Part shown: one piece after another, positions 33,841-46,556 of the stretch
Layout: each line of letters begins with the position of its first letter
Numbering within the stretch: the first letter of the stretch is position 1
Assembly: GCA_023055425.1 (NCBI GenBank)
Contig: JALGPY010000009.1
Span: 35,569,275-35,633,274 of the forward strand
Source of the DNA: Linanthus parryae
Lineage: Eukaryota; Streptophyta; Magnoliopsida; Ericales; Polemoniaceae
DNA length: 64,000 nucleotides
Direction: 5' to 3'
Program-made: the position numbers and the translations under genes
The notes under the pieces: generated by a model
Databases searched by the model: none
Seen by the model: the letters and a program-made list of their open reading frames with translations, nothing else
What the model was told of the DNA's origin: nothing

Positions 33841-36800
33841 CTAGAGCCAATCTGGCGCATCTCGTATGCCCATACTCCTAGTGTGCCCTTCATGCTTCCA
33901 CTGCGTGAGAGGCTTCGTAAGTGGGTCTGACAGATTATCATCTGTAGGAATCTTGCATATCCGAACGTCTCCTCTATCGATAATATCTCGAATCAGATGA
34001 AACTTCCTGAGCACATGCTTGGACTTCTGGTGCGATCTTGGTTCCTTTGATTGCGCGATCGCCCCAGTGTTGTCACAGAACAACTCCACTGGATCCGCAA
34101 TGCTAGGGACCACACCAAGTTCAGAAACAAACTTTATGATCCAAACAGCCTCCTTTGCTACGCCATTTGCAGCAATGTACTCAGCCTCTGTTGTAGAATC
34201 AGCTACCGTCTCTTGCTTGGAACTCTTCCAGCTCACCGCTGCTCCATTCAGGCAAAACACATATCCCGATTGTGATCTAAAGTCATCTCTGTCAGTTTGG
34301 AAGCTTGCATCAGTGTAACCCCTTACACGCAACTCTTCCTCACCGCCAAATATCAAGAAAGCATCCTTAGTTCTTCTTGAGTACTTTAGGATGTTCTTGA
34401 CAGCAATCCAGTGACTCTCACCCGGATTGGATTGGTATCTGCTTGTCATACTCAAAGCATATGACACATCTGGTCTAGTACATAACATGGCGTACATGAT
34501 AGATCCTATGGCCGAGGCATAGGGAATCCTACTCATGCGTTCCTTCTCAATCCCATTGGAAGGACAACCACTCTTCGAAAGAGTGATTCCATGTGACATG
34601 GGCAAGAATCCCTTCTTGGAATCTTGCATGTTGAACCGTTTCAACACCTTGTCGATATATGTAATTTGACTTAGGCCTAGCAACCTTTTAGATCTATCTC
34701 TATAGATTTTTATACCAAGTATATAGGCTTCTTCCCCTAAGTCCTTCATTGAGAAACACTTTCCTAGCCAATCTTTCACAGATTGCAGCATGGGAATGTC
34801 GTTTCCAATGAGTAGTATGTCATCCACATACAAGACCAGAAAAGCTACAGAGCTCCCACTAACCTTCTTGTAGACACAAGACTCATCTTCGTTTATGATG
34901 AAGCCAAACTCTTTGACCACTTCATCAAAACGTCGATTCCAACTCCTAGAAGCTTGCTTCAATCCATAAATGGATCGTTGCAGCTTACAGACTTTGTTGG
35001 CTTGCTTTGGATCCTCAAAACCCTCCGGCTGTATCATATACACGTCCTCGAGGAGATTCCCATAAAGGAATGCTGTTTTGACATCCATCTCCCAAATCTC
35101 ATAGTCGTAGTATGCTGCAATTGCAAGTAAGATTCGGATGGATTTGGTCATTGCGACTGGTGAAAAGGTTTCATCATAGTCAATACCATGAATCTGTCTG
35201 AATCCTTTAGCCACCAATCGGCCCTTATAGGTAATCACATTACCATCCATGTCGATCTTCTTCTTGAAGACCCATTTGCACCCTATGGGCTGCGCCCCAT
35301 CAGGTGGTTCCACCAAGGTCCATACTTTGTTGGTATACATGGATTCCATCTCGGATCTCATGGCTTCCAGCCACTTCTGAGAGTCTGGGCCATTCATGGC
35401 CTCCTCATAGGTAGTAGGCTCATCATCTATGAGCATCGCGTCACCGAAATCAGTTACGAGAAGTCCATACCTCTCGGGTTCCTGGCGCACTCTACTAGAT
35501 CTACGAAGCTCTTGTGTTACCTGAACATGTGGCTCCACAACTGCTTGTGATTCCTGTTCATGTTCCATAATCGGTTCAGTGATTTGTGGTTCTTGAACTT
35601 CTTCAAGTTCTACATTCTTCCCACTTGCTTCTTTAGAGACAAATTCTCTTTCTAGAAACACGCCGGTCCGAGCAACAAACACTTTGTTCTCGGTTGGATT
35701 GTAGAAATAGTATCCCTTAGTTTCCTTAGGGTACCCCACAAATTTACACTTATCCGATTTAGGCCCTAGCTTGTCTGATTGTAAACGTTTTACATAGACA
35801 TCGCAGCCCCAAATCCTCATGAACGACAGTGTGGGACGCCTCCCACTCCATATCTCATATGGTGTCTTCATGACTGATTTAGATGGAACACGGTTAATGG
35901 TGAAAGCTGCACTTAATAGAGCGTAGCCCCAAAATGACAATGGAAGATCGGTTTGACACATCATAGATCGAACCATATCCAATAGGGTTCGATTCCTCCT
36001 CTCGGACACGCCATTCCATTGTGGCGTTCCAGGTGGAGTGAGTTGGGACACGATCCCACACTCTCTAAGATAGTCGTCAAACTCTTGGCTCATGTATTCT
36101 CCTCCGCTATCCGATCGTAAAGCCTTGATACTTTTGCCAAGTTTCTTCTCTACTTCATTCTTGAATTCTTTGAACACTTCAAAGGATTCGGATTTTGCCC
36201 TCATAAGGTACACAAATCCATATCTACTGTAATCATCAGTAAATGTAATGAAGTAGACATAACCACCCCTGGCTGGCGTGGCAAATGGCCCACATACATC
36301 GGTATGTATGAGCGCCAATTGCTCACTAGTCCTCTCACCTTTCTTATTGAAAGGGGACTTTGTCATTTTTCCCAATAAACAAGCCTCACATGTCTCATAT
36401 GATTCAAAATCAAATGAGTCTAGTAATCCATCCTTATGGAGTCTAGATACACGTTTCTCATTTATATGGCCTAAACGACAATGCCATAAATAAGCAGGAT
36501 TTAAATCATTTGTTTTAATCCGCTTGGTATTAATGTTGTAGACAGGATTGCTTAGATCAAGGACATAAAGTCCATTAAATAATTGCGCACTAAAATAGTG
36601 AATATTATTCAAATAAAAGGAACAACAATTGTTCTTTATTGAAATAATAAAACCATTCTTGTCCAAACAAGAAATAGAAATAATGTTTCTGCTCATCGCA
36701 GGCACAAAATAGCAATTATTTAATTCTAAAACTAATCTTGAAGGCAGAGATAGCTCGCACACGCCTATGGCCAACGCAGCAACCTTTGCTCCATTCCCAA

Positions 36801-36894
36801 CGCGCAGATCTACCTCTCCTTTAGCCAATCTTTTACTTCTCTTTAGATCCTGCATATTTCGACAAATATGAGATCCACATCCAGTATCTAATAC
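33841..36894 (-). CDS. copia pol of unit 2 (protease-integrase-RT-RNase H), open
   Basis: The frame is open from the codon after the gag stop (36894) to TAG at 33841; from the first internal Met it is 1004 residues. The protease motif VLDTGCGSH comes directly after the gag stop. Then pre-integrase LWHCRLGHI, integrase HTDVCGPF, LRSDSGGEY and NGVSERRNRT (counted from that Met, about residues 185, 246 and 280), RT with VKTAFLYG and YVDD at about 676, and RNase H from YTDASF at about 847 through STTEAEYIA and a C-terminal tail. No start codon of its own precedes the protease, so it would need read-through of the UAG at 36895-36897. SGGEY differs from RGGEY in the other units. It is the best preserved copy in the array; activity cannot be judged from sequence. 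Confidence 0.92.
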   Translation of the reverse strand, partial: VLDTGCGSHICRNMQDLKRSKRLAKGEVDLRVGNGAKVAALAIGVCELSLPSRLVLELNNCYFVPAMSRNIISISCLDKNGFIISIKNNCCSFYLNNIHYFSAQLFNGLYVLDLSNPVYNINTKRIKTNDLNPAYLWHCRLGHINEKRVSRLHKDGLLDSFDFESYETCEACLLGKMTKSPFNKKGERTSEQLALIHTDVCGPFATPARGGYVYFITFTDDYSRYGFVYLMRAKSESFEVFKEFKNEVEKKLGKSIKALRSDSGGEYMSQEFDDYLRECGIVSQLTPPGTPQWNGVSERRNRTLLDMVRSMMCQTDLPLSFWGYALLSAAFTINRVPSKSVMKTPYEIWSGRRPTLSFMRIWGCDVYVKRLQSDKLGPKSDKCKFVGYPKETKGYYFYNPTENKVFVARTGVFLEREFVSKEASGKNVELEEVQEPQITEPIMEHEQESQAVVEPHVQVTQELRRSSRVRQEPERYGLLVTDFGDAMLIDDEPTTYEEAMNGPDSQKWLEAMRSEMESMYTNKVWTLVEPPDGAQPIGCKWVFKKKIDMDGNVITYKGRLVAKGFRQIHGIDYDETFSPVAMTKSIRILLAIAAYYDYEIWEMDVKTAFLYGNLLEDVYMIQPEGFEDPKQANKVCKLQRSIYGLKQASRSWNRRFDEVVKEFGFIINEDESCVYKKVSGSSVAFLVLYVDDILLIGNDIPMLQSVKDWLGKCFSMKDLGEEAYILGIKIYRDRSKRLLGLSQITYIDKVLKRFNMQDSKKGFLPMSHGITLSKSGCPSNGIEKERMSRIPYASAIGSIMYAMLCTRPDVSYALSMTSRYQSNPGESHWIAVKNILKYSRRTKDAFLIFGGEEELRVRGYTDASFQTDRDDFRSQSGYVFCLNGAAVSWKSSKQETVADSTTEAEYIAANGVAKEAVWIIKFVSELGVVPSIADPVELFCDNTGAIAQSKEPRSHQKSKHVLRKFHLIRDIIDRGDVRICKIPTDDNLSDPLTKPLTQWKHEGHTRSMGIRDAPDWL

Positions 36895-37821
36895 CTAAGA
36901 TGTAGAGACAGTTAAATTGACATCTACAACAAAAATACCTGGTGGTGGTGGAATCACTATTCCAAGCCTCTTGTCCTCCAGATATTTTGGGCAGTTCCTC
37001 CTCCAGTGTCCAGGCTGACTACAGTAGTGACATTCACCCTTAGTCATGACCTTGGCAATGCCACCAACAGGCTTAAGGGCTGGTTCCTTGGACTTGGCAA
37101 CTGACTTGCCTTTGCCCTTGGAGGAAGAGGCAAACCTTTTGCCCTTTTCTTTCTGCACCATCATAATGGCCTTGCCCTTACCCTTGTTGATGCTCTGTTC
37201 AGCCGTCCTCAACATGTTGAGAAAATCTGGCAGTGGTTTAACGATCTTGTTCATGTTGTAGTTCATAATGAACTGTCCATAACTCTCAGGCAACGATTGC
37301 AACACGAGATCAGTTGCCAACTCTTGGCCGACCGGGAACCCAAGTCGGGCGAGATTCTCCAAGTACCCGATCATTCGGAGTACATGGGGTCCCACCGGGT
37401 TCCCTTCTGCCAGATGACATTTGAACAGTGCCTTTGAGACCTCATACCTCTCTACCCTTGCCTGCTCTTGGAAGAGCTGCTTTAGATGTTCGATCATATC
37501 GACAGCATTCATGTTTTCGTGTTGCTTCTGAAGCTCAGAAGTCATGGTGCAAAGCATTAGGCAGGCCGCATCATTAGCGTCATCAAGACGCTTTTGATAC
37601 GCCTTTAAGGCAGCAGGTGTCTGGTTCTCTGGACCTTCTGGAACATGCTCCTCTACTGCGTACAGTTTCTTCTCTTGCTTGAGAACAATTCTCAAGTTTC
37701 TGTACCAATCAAGAAACTTGGTTCCAAAGAGCTTGTCCTTCTCAAGGACAGATCGTAGGGAATGTTGTGAACTCGATGAGTTGTTTGCCATTTGGAATTC
37801 TACAAAAAGGAAAATACGCAA
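36895..37821 (-). CDS. copia gag of unit 2, open (308 aa)
   Basis: Start ATG near 37821, or MANNS ten codons in. Capsid domain with FLDWYRNLRIVLKQEKK, CLMLCTM, ERYEVSKALFKC and a basic KGKGK stretch, then the complete CCHC knuckle CHYCSQPGHWRRNC, which binds RNA. It ends with TAG at 36895, one codon before the VLDTG of the protease. Angela/BARE elements normally encode gag and pol as one frame. Private changes include KLFGTKF near the start. Confidence 0.92.
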   Translation of the reverse strand: MRIFLFVEFQMANNSSSSQHSLRSVLEKDKLFGTKFLDWYRNLRIVLKQEKKLYAVEEHVPEGPENQTPAALKAYQKRLDDANDAACLMLCTMTSELQKQHENMNAVDMIEHLKQLFQEQARVERYEVSKALFKCHLAEGNPVGPHVLRMIGYLENLARLGFPVGQELATDLVLQSLPESYGQFIMNYNMNKIVKPLPDFLNMLRTAEQSINKGKGKAIMMVQKEKGKRFASSSKGKGKSVAKSKEPALKPVGGIAKVMTKGECHYCSQPGHWRRNCPKYLEDKRLGIVIPPPPGIFVVDVNLTVSTS

Positions 37822-39474
37822 GTTTTAGTATTTGTGAATTTTTGACTATATTTAACAATGGCTAGTTTATTAAATATAGCTCCCACTATTTTTCTACGGA
37901 TTAATAACCCTCAAGATATTAATGCGAAAAATATCCTTATATTTTCTAGTGGGCCAAGATCCATCTTTCATCTCCTTATGAGCTTGCTTTGGCAAGTCAC
38001 CCATAATTTGACTACTTTAGGTAGGAACAATTCCAATTGCATCCCATATGCAACTCTTGGTTCAATCGGGCAAATAACTCCTTATTTATCCATCCATATG
38101 GATAATCCCAATTGATTGCCTCTAGGTTTCTTAATCAAATTAATATCCTAGTTGTGTTCAACCTCTTATCTAAACAATTGCACATTGTTACGTGCCATCG
38201 CATTCCATCATTATGAACCAAGTCGCCATGCTTTGGCACGCACGAACTTGATAAATAATGATGATAATGAGTGTTTAAATAACGAGAAGGCAAGAACACA
38301 ATATTTAAAATTTGAGGGATTTTAAATTCAATTTTTAATTGTTTTGTTGATCAATATCAACTAATCTATCTATTTGAGTTTGGGCACAACTCCAAATAAT
38401 AGATCCGGGTTGTCTAATTATCTTATTATCCTAATTGCATGCATCATCCATACACCAACCACACAAATAATAAGACTATAAATAAACAACCACAAAACAG
38501 AAATTAAACGTGATGTGGATATGGCCTTTTCTAGACTAAGATAATTCCAAGCCAATGGAATTATCTATGAACCCTAAGCAAACACATCTCCATGCGTCTT
38601 GATCTCTTTGGTCCATCCTTCATAGTCTTGTGGATTGCTCCATGCTCCATGCTCCATCTTTTGTGGCTTCTTTGGCTTTGGGCTTCTTTTCTCCAATCTT
38701 GGCTAACAATCTAGTTTATCTAGCACTAGCTAATATCTATACTAAATAAAATAAATCTCACAAGTTGAGAAAAAAAATGGCATGCAGACCATAAAACCCT
38801 AATTAATTATTACAATTAATTGATCAGCTTGCAGGCCGTAAAACCAAACCACAAAATTAAACATCCACATCAAACCACATCCTAAGGCCATATCCAATCA
38901 CCATGCGATTTGCACATAAACAGTTAAAATCCAATTTTAACGCGCTTGGTCAATTTTAATTGATTTTAGGATTTCTAGGGTTAAAACGGTCCATGGGCCC
39001 AACAACCCAATTGCCCGGGCCCATTAAAGTGAACCATAAGGCCCTAGGCCGGCCCGACCCAAAACCCGCAAGCTAGGCCCGCGGGTTAGGGCCGCCCGGC
39101 CCCTTAGGGCGGCCAAGCTTGGGCGGCAAGCAAGGGGGGCGGTCCCTAGGGGGGCCGAACCTCCTCTTGGGGGTTGTTTCCAAAACAACTCCCTTGCTTG
39201 GAGCCCAAGTTTGGTTGTTTCCTTGTTTTGGGAGAACTCCTTCTTCCCCAAGGATGCCCAAACCCTAGATCTAAGATCCTAAAATTTCTCAAACTCACCA
39301 ATTCATGCATCCAATGCAAAAATTGGATCTTGTTATGAGTAATTATTGACAAATTGCATCCCATGCTTGATTTGTCTTGTTTTACGCGATAAACAATCAA
39401 ATTTAGGTGTAAAACAACAAGAATGTAACACATAAACTACGTTTATGCTCTATGACCTGTGGCTCTGATACCAC
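37822..39474 (-). other. leader and primer binding site of unit 2
   Basis: As in unit 1; primer site 39462-39473. It shares GCGAAAAATAT with unit 3, where copy 0 and units 1 and 4 have GCGGAAAATAT. Confidence 0.8.
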
Positions 39475-40907
39475 TGTAGGGTTTTGATTCATGGATCGCG
39501 CAACGGAAGCATAATCAAACAAATAACCATGCAAAACCCTCCAAGGATCACAAGTCTAGATGCATAACGATAGTGAAGGTAAGAAATCATAAACACACCT
39601 TTGGGTTCTCCTTGATGACTTAAAACGCGAATAATGTCACGTTCTCTATAGTTGATCCACGCCTAGAGTTGATCCTAGATCTCCCAAACTCCTTGATGCT
39701 AGCCCGGATTAGGAAGAGGATGACGGAATCACGCAAAACGAGACAAAAGAGGGGCTTCGGCCCTCTTTTGGCCGACGGGGTGAGGGCGGCGGCAAGGGGG
39801 TCGGGTCGGCCTCCTTGTTGCTTGCTCTCTCTCCTTTTGTTCTCTCCCACTCTTGTTATGTTCACTAATGAGCATAAGTTATGAGGAAGGAAGGAAGGAG
39901 GGTCCTTTATATAGTCCAACAACTCCTTGTTAACTACCTAAAGGACTTATTCTAGTCCAACTAGAATTCAATTTAGTCCCTTCCTTGCAAATTAGTCCCT
40001 ACTAAGTTTGCAAGGTTTTGCAAAGTGATCCTTCTAATTAATTAATCCAATTAATTAATTCCAAAATCTAGTTCAACTCTATGTAGCGTGTGACCCCATA
40101 GGTTCTATCTAGTTGGTAGCAACTATTTGCTAATATGGAGCAGTTTCTAGCAAAACATCCATTCTAGCCAACTAATAGAATAGTCATCTTGACAACCTTT
40201 GTACAAGTAATTGTCTCATCCCTTTGCCTCCATATCCGGATTGGACACGAGACATACAAGTCACACTCGTATATCCAATCCATAGTTTCTCGCTCCATGG
40301 GAATAGCCTTATTCGTGCAAATAACATCAATATCCCATATATTGATTTATTTGAGTCTGGCACGACATTCTATAAGCACTATCCCTCGAGTGGCCTAGGA
40401 TATTTGCTCCCGTTATGTGGGAGGGGCAAATCCTCTCTACGTCCACTACGATCTCTAAGCTTGCTTCTCATTGTATCCAGTACACGGTTTTATAACTACC
40501 CAGTCACGGTGTAGCGTTTAACGCTACCAAGATCACAATGATCCACAACTAGAATATCTAGTGACTTCAAGTCTAAGGATGACAATACCATTGCACCGTG
40601 AGAAGCACTTTTGACTCAACATAACATGTATGTAGCCTTCTCGGAGATGGGTCAATCCAGTGCAACATTCCGTAATGCACACCTATGTGTTGGATCGTGA
40701 TATCTCCATATCAATCCAACCCCATACTAGTCTATAGATGATTGTCCCATTAATCATTATACTTGACTAGGGATATTTAAGATAAATAACACAATTGTAA
40801 ATCTAAGGACTTCATTATATTAAATATCCAATAAATAATAAATGAATTTTCTAGCCATATACAAATTCATACTAAACTAGATTGCCTCTAGGGCTTCTAT
40901 TCCAACA
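39475..40907 (-). repeat. LTR3, shared by units 2 and 3 (1433 bp)
   Basis: TGTAGGG to CCAACA with intact ends. It has the inner-type variants ACACGGT and GGAGCAG. TATA box 39906-39913, hairpin 39745-39769. Confidence 0.94.
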
Positions 40908-40921
40908 GTCTCCCACTTGCA

Positions 40922-43900
40922 CTAGAGCCAATCTGGCGCATCTCGTATGCCCATACTCCTAGTGTGCCCTTCATGCTTCCACTGCGTGAGAGGCTTCGTA
41001 AGTGGGTCTGACAGATTATCATCTGTAGGAATCTTGCATATCCGAACGTCTCCTTTATCGATAATATCTCGAATCAGATGAAACTTCCTGAGCACATGCT
41101 TGGACTTCTGGTGCGATCTTGGTTCCTTTGATTGCGCGATCGCCCCAGTGTTGTCACAGAACAACTCCACTGGATCCGCAATGCTAGGGACCACACCAAG
41201 TTCAGAAACAAACTTTCTGATCCAAACAGCCTCCTTTGCTGCGCCATTTGCAGCAATGTACTCAGCCTCTGTTGTAGAATCAGCTACCGTCTCTTGCTTG
41301 GAACTCTTCCAGCTCACCGCTGCTCCATTCAGGCAAAACACATATCCCGATTGTGATCTAAAGTCATCTCTGTCAGTTTGGAAGCTTGCATCAGTGTAAC
41401 CCCTTACACGCAACTCTTCCTCACCGCCAAATATCAAGAAAGCATCCTTAGTTCTTCTTGAGTACTTTAGGATGTTCTTGACAGCAATCCAGTGACTCTC
41501 ACCCGGATTGGATTGGTATCTGCTTGTCATACTCAAAGCGTATGACACATCTGGTCTAGTACATAACATGGCGTACATGATAGATCCTATGGCCGAGGCA
41601 TAGGGAATCCTACTCATGCGTTCCTTCTCAATCCCATTGGAAGGACAACCACTCTTCGAAAGAGTGATTCCATGTGACATGGGCAAGAATCCCTTCTTGG
41701 AATCTTGCATGTTGAACCGTTTCAACACCTTGTCGATATATGTACTTTGACTTAGGCCTAGCAACCTTTTAGATCTATCTCTATAGATTTTTATACCAAG
41801 TATATAGGCTGCTTCCCCTAAGTCCTTCATTGAGAAACACTTTCCTAGCCAATCTTTCACAGATTGCAGCATGGGAATGTCGTTTCCAATGAGTAGTATG
41901 TCATCCACATACAAGACCAGAAAAGCTACAGAGCTCCCACTAACCTTCTTGTATACACAAGACTCATCTTCGTTTCTGATGAAGCCAAACTCTTTGACCA
42001 CTTCATCAAAACGTCGATTCCAACTCCTAGAAGCTTGCTTCAATCCATAAATGGATCGTTGCAGCTTACAGACTTTGTTGGCTTGCTTTGGATCCTCAAA
42101 ACCCTCCGGCTGTATCATATACACGTCCTCGAGGAGATTCCCATAAAGGAATGCTGTTTTGACATCCATCTGCCAAATCGCATAGTCGTAGTATGCTGCA
42201 ATTGCAAGTAAGATTCGGATGGATTTGGTCATTGCGACTGGTGAAAAGGTTTAATCATAGTCAATACCATGAATCTGTCTGAATCCTTTAGCCACCAATC
42301 GGCCCTTATAGGTAATCACATTACCATCCATGTCGATCTTCTTCTTGAAGACCCATTTGCACCCTATGGGCCGCGCCCCATCAGGTGGTTCCACCAAGGT
42401 CCATACTTTGTTGGTATACATGGATTCCATCTCGGATCTCATGGCTTCCAGCCACTTCTGAGAGTCTGGGCCATTCATGGCCTCCTTATAGGTAGTAGGC
42501 TCATCATCTATGAGAATCGTGTCACCGGAATCAGTTACGAGAAGTCCATACCTCTCGGGTTCCTGGCGCACTCTACTAGATCTACGAAGCTCTTGTGTTA
42601 CCTGAACATGTGGCTCCACAACTGCTTGTGATTCCTGTTCATGTTCCATAATCGGTTCAGTGATTTGTGGTTCTTGAACTTCTTCAAGTTCTACATTCCT
42701 CCCACTTGCTTCTTTAGAGATAAATTCTCTTTCTAGAAACACGCCGGTCCGAGCAACAAACACTTTGTTCTCGGTTGGATTGTAGAAATAGTATCCCTTA
42801 GTTTCCTTAGGGTACCCCACAAATTTACACTTATCCGATTTAGGCCCTAGCTTGTCTTATTGTAAACGTTTTACATAGACATCGCAGCCCCAAATCCTCA
42901 TGAACGACAGTGTGGGACGCCTCCCACTCCATATCTCATACGGTGTCTTCATGACTGATTTAGATGGAACACGGTTAATGGTGAAAGCTGCACTTAATAG
43001 AGCGTAGCCCCAAAATGACAATGGAAGATCGGTTTGACACATCATAGATCGAACCATATCCAATAGGGTTCGATTCCTCCTCTCGGACACGCCATTCCAT
43101 TGTGGCGTTCCAGGTGGAGTGAGTTGGGACACAATCCCACACTCTCTAAGATAGTCGTCAAACTCTTGGCTCAAGTATTCTCCTCCGCGATCCGATCGTA
43201 GAGCCTTGATACTTTTGCCAAGTTGCTTCTCTACTTCATTCTTGAATTCTTTTAACACTTCAAAGGATTCGGATTTTGCCCTCATTAGGTACACAAATCC
43301 ATATCTACTGTAATCATCAGCAAATGTAATGAAGTAGACATAACCACCCCTGGCTGGCGTGGCAAATGGCCCACATACATCGGTATGTATGAGCGCCAAT
43401 TGCTCACTTGTCCTCTCACCTTTCTTATTGAAAGGGGACTTTGTCATTTTTCCCAATAAACAAGCCTCACATGTCTCATATGATTCAAAATCAAATGAGT
43501 CTAGTAATCCATCCTTATGGAGTCTAGATACACGTTTCTCATTTATATGGCCTAAACGACAATGCCATAAATAAGCAGGATTTAAATCATTTATTTTAAT
43601 CCGCTTGGTATTAATGTTGTAGACAGGATTGCTTAGATCAAGGACATAAAGTCCATTAAATAATTGCGCACTAAAATAGTGAATATTATTCAAATAAAAG
43701 GAACAACAATTGTTCTTTATTGAAATAATAAAACCATTCTTGTCCAAACAAGAAATAGAAATAATGTTTCTGCTCATAGCAGGCACAAAATAGCAATTAT
43801 TTAATTCTAAAACTAATCCTGAAGGCAGAGATAGCTCGCACACGCCTATGGCCAACGCAGCAACCTTTGCTCCATTCCCAACGCGCAGATCTACCTCTCA

Positions 43901-43975
43901 TTTAGCCAATCTTTTACTTCTCTTTAGATCCTGTATATTTCGACAAATATGAGATCCACATCCAGTATCTAATAC
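40922..43975 (-). pseudogene. copia pol of unit 3, three nonsense codons
   Basis: Same domains as unit 2, but stops at 42251-42253 (Glu to TAA just before the RT core), 42857-42859 (Ser to TAA after integrase) and 43898-43900 (Gly to TGA after the protease). Each is a single-base G:C to T:A change. RT, YVDD and RNase H remain open in 40922-42250. The unit cannot make a polyprotein. Confidence 0.92.
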
Positions 43976-44902
43976 CTAAGATGTAGAGACAGTTAAATTG
44001 ACATCTACAACAAAAATACCTGGTGGTGGTGGAATCACTATTCCAAGCCTCTTGTCCTCCAGATATTTTGGGCAGTTCCTCCTCCAGTGTCCATGCTGAC
44101 TACAGTAGTGACATTCACCCTTAGTCATGACCTTGGCAATGCCACCAACAAGCTTAAGGGCTGGTTCCTTGGACTTGGCAACTGACTTGCCTTTGCCCTT
44201 GGAGGAAGAGGCAAACCTTTTGCCCTTTTCTTTCTGCACCATCATAATGGCCTTGCCCTTACCCTTGTTGATGCTCTGTTCAGCCGTCCTCAACATGTTG
44301 AGAAAATCTGGCAGTGGTTTAACGATCTTGTTCATGTTGTAGTTCATAATGAACTGTCCATAACTCTCAGGCAACGATTGCAACACGAGATCGGTTGCCA
44401 ACTCTTGGCCGACCGGGAACCCAAGCCGGGCGAGATTCTCCAAGTACCCGATCATTCGGAGTACATGGGGTCCCACCGAGTTCCCTTCTGCCAGATGACA
44501 TTTGAACAGTGCCTTTGAGACCTCATACCTCTCTACCCTTGCCTGCTCTTGGAAGAGCTGCTTTAGATGTTCGATCATATCGACAGCATTCATGTTTTCG
44601 TGTTGCTTCTGAAGCTCAGAAGTCATGGTGCAAAGCATTAGGCAGGCCGCATCATTAGCGTCATCAAGACGCTTTTGATACGCCTTTAAGGCAGCAGGTG
44701 TCTGGTTCTCTGGACCTTCTGGAACATGCTCCTCTATTGCGTACAGTTTCTTCTCTTGCTTGAGAATAATTCTCATGTTTCTGTACCAATCAAGAAAGTT
44801 GGTTCCAAAGAGCTTGTCCTTCTCAAGGACAGATCGTAGGGAATGTTGTGAACTCGATGAGTTGTTTGCCATTTGGAATTCTACAAAAAGGAAAATACGC
44901 AA
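43976..44902 (-). CDS. copia gag of unit 3, open (308 aa)
   Basis: Open from the ATG near 44902 to the same TAG as the other units (43976-43978). Capsid domain and CCHC knuckle are present; within the knuckle Pro is changed to His (CSQHGHWRRNC), keeping the metal ligands. With unit 2 this is one of two intact gag frames in the array, so a capsid protein could in principle still be made. Confidence 0.9.
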   Translation of the reverse strand: MRIFLFVEFQMANNSSSSQHSLRSVLEKDKLFGTNFLDWYRNMRIILKQEKKLYAIEEHVPEGPENQTPAALKAYQKRLDDANDAACLMLCTMTSELQKQHENMNAVDMIEHLKQLFQEQARVERYEVSKALFKCHLAEGNSVGPHVLRMIGYLENLARLGFPVGQELATDLVLQSLPESYGQFIMNYNMNKIVKPLPDFLNMLRTAEQSINKGKGKAIMMVQKEKGKRFASSSKGKGKSVAKSKEPALKLVGGIAKVMTKGECHYCSQHGHWRRNCPKYLEDKRLGIVIPPPPGIFVVDVNLTVSTS

Positions 44903-46556
44903 GTTTTAGTATTTGTGAATTTTTGACTATATTTAATAATGGCTAGTTTATTAAATATAGCTCCCACTATTTTTCTACGGATTAATAACCCTCAAGATAT
45001 TAATGCGAAAAATATCTTTATATTTTCTAGTGGGCCAAGATCCATCTTTCATCTCCTTATGAGCTTGCTTTGGCAAGTCACCCATAATTTGACTACTTTA
45101 GGTAGGAACAATTCCAATTGCATCCCATATGCAACTCTTGGTTCAATCGGGCAAATAACTCCTTATTTATTCATCCATATGGATAATCCCAATTGATTGC
45201 CTCTAGGTTTCTTAATCAAACTAATAGCCTAGTTGTGTTCAACCTCTTATCTAAACAATTGCACATTGTTACGTGCCATCGCATTCCATCATTATGAACC
45301 AAGTCGCCATGCTTTGGCACGCACGAACTTGATAAATAATGATGATAATGAGTGTTTAAATAACGAGAAGGCAAGAACACAATATTTAAAATTTGAGGGA
45401 TTTTAAATTCAATTTTTAATTGTTTTGTTGATCAATATCAACTAATCTATCTATTTGAGTTTGGGCACAACTCCAAATAATAGATCCGGGTTGTCTAATT
45501 ATCTTATTATCCTAATTGCATGCATCATCCATACACCAACCACACAAATAATAAGACAATAAATAAACAACCACAAAACAGAAATTAAACGTGATGTGGA
45601 TATGGCCTTTTCTAGACTAAGATAATTCCAAGCCAATGGAATTATCTATGAACCCTAAGCAAACACATCTCCATGCGTCTTGATCTCTTTGGTCCATCCT
45701 TCATATTCTTGTGGATTGCTCCATGCTCCATGCTCCATCTTTTGTGGCTTCTTTGGCTTTGGGCTTCTTTTCTCCAATCTTGGCTAACAATCTAGTTTAT
45801 CTAGCACTAGCTAATATCTATACTAAATAAAATAAATCTCACAAGTTGAGAAAAAAAATGGCACGCAGGCCATAAAACCCTAATTAATTATTACAATTAA
45901 TTGATCAGCTCGCAGGCCGTAAAACCAAACCACAAAATTAAACATCCACATCAAACCACATCCTAAGGCCATATCCAATCACCATGCCATTTGCACATAA
46001 ACAGTTAAAATCCAATTTTAACGCGCTTGGTCAATTTTAATTGATTTTAGGATTTCCAGGGTTAAAACGGTCCATGGGCCCAACAATCCAATTGCCCGGG
46101 CCCATTAAAGTGAACCATAAGGCCCTAGGGCCGGCCCGACCCAAAACCCGCAAGCTAGGCCCGCGGGTTAGGGCCGCCCGGCCCCTTAGGGCGGCCAAGC
46201 TTGGGCGGCAAGCAAGGGGGGCGGTCCCTAGGGGGGCCGAACCTCCTCTTGGGGGTTGTTTCCAAAACAACTCCCTTGCTTGGAGCCCAAGTTTGGTTGT
46301 TTCCTTGTTTTGGGAGAACTCCTTCTTCCCCAAGGATGCCCAAACCCTAGATCTAAGATCCTAAAATTTCTCAAACTCACCAATTCATGCATCCAATGCA
46401 AAAATTGGATCTTGTTATGAGTAATTAATGACAAATTGCATCCCATGCTTGATTTGTCTTGTTTTACGCGATAAACAATCAAATTTAGGTGTAAAACAAC
46501 AAGAATGTAACACATAAACTACGTTTATGCTCTATGACATGTGGCTCTGATACCAC
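44903..46556 (-). other. leader and primer binding site of unit 3
   Basis: As in the other units; primer site 46544-46555, next to a private C to A change (GACATGTGG). Non-coding. Confidence 0.8.
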
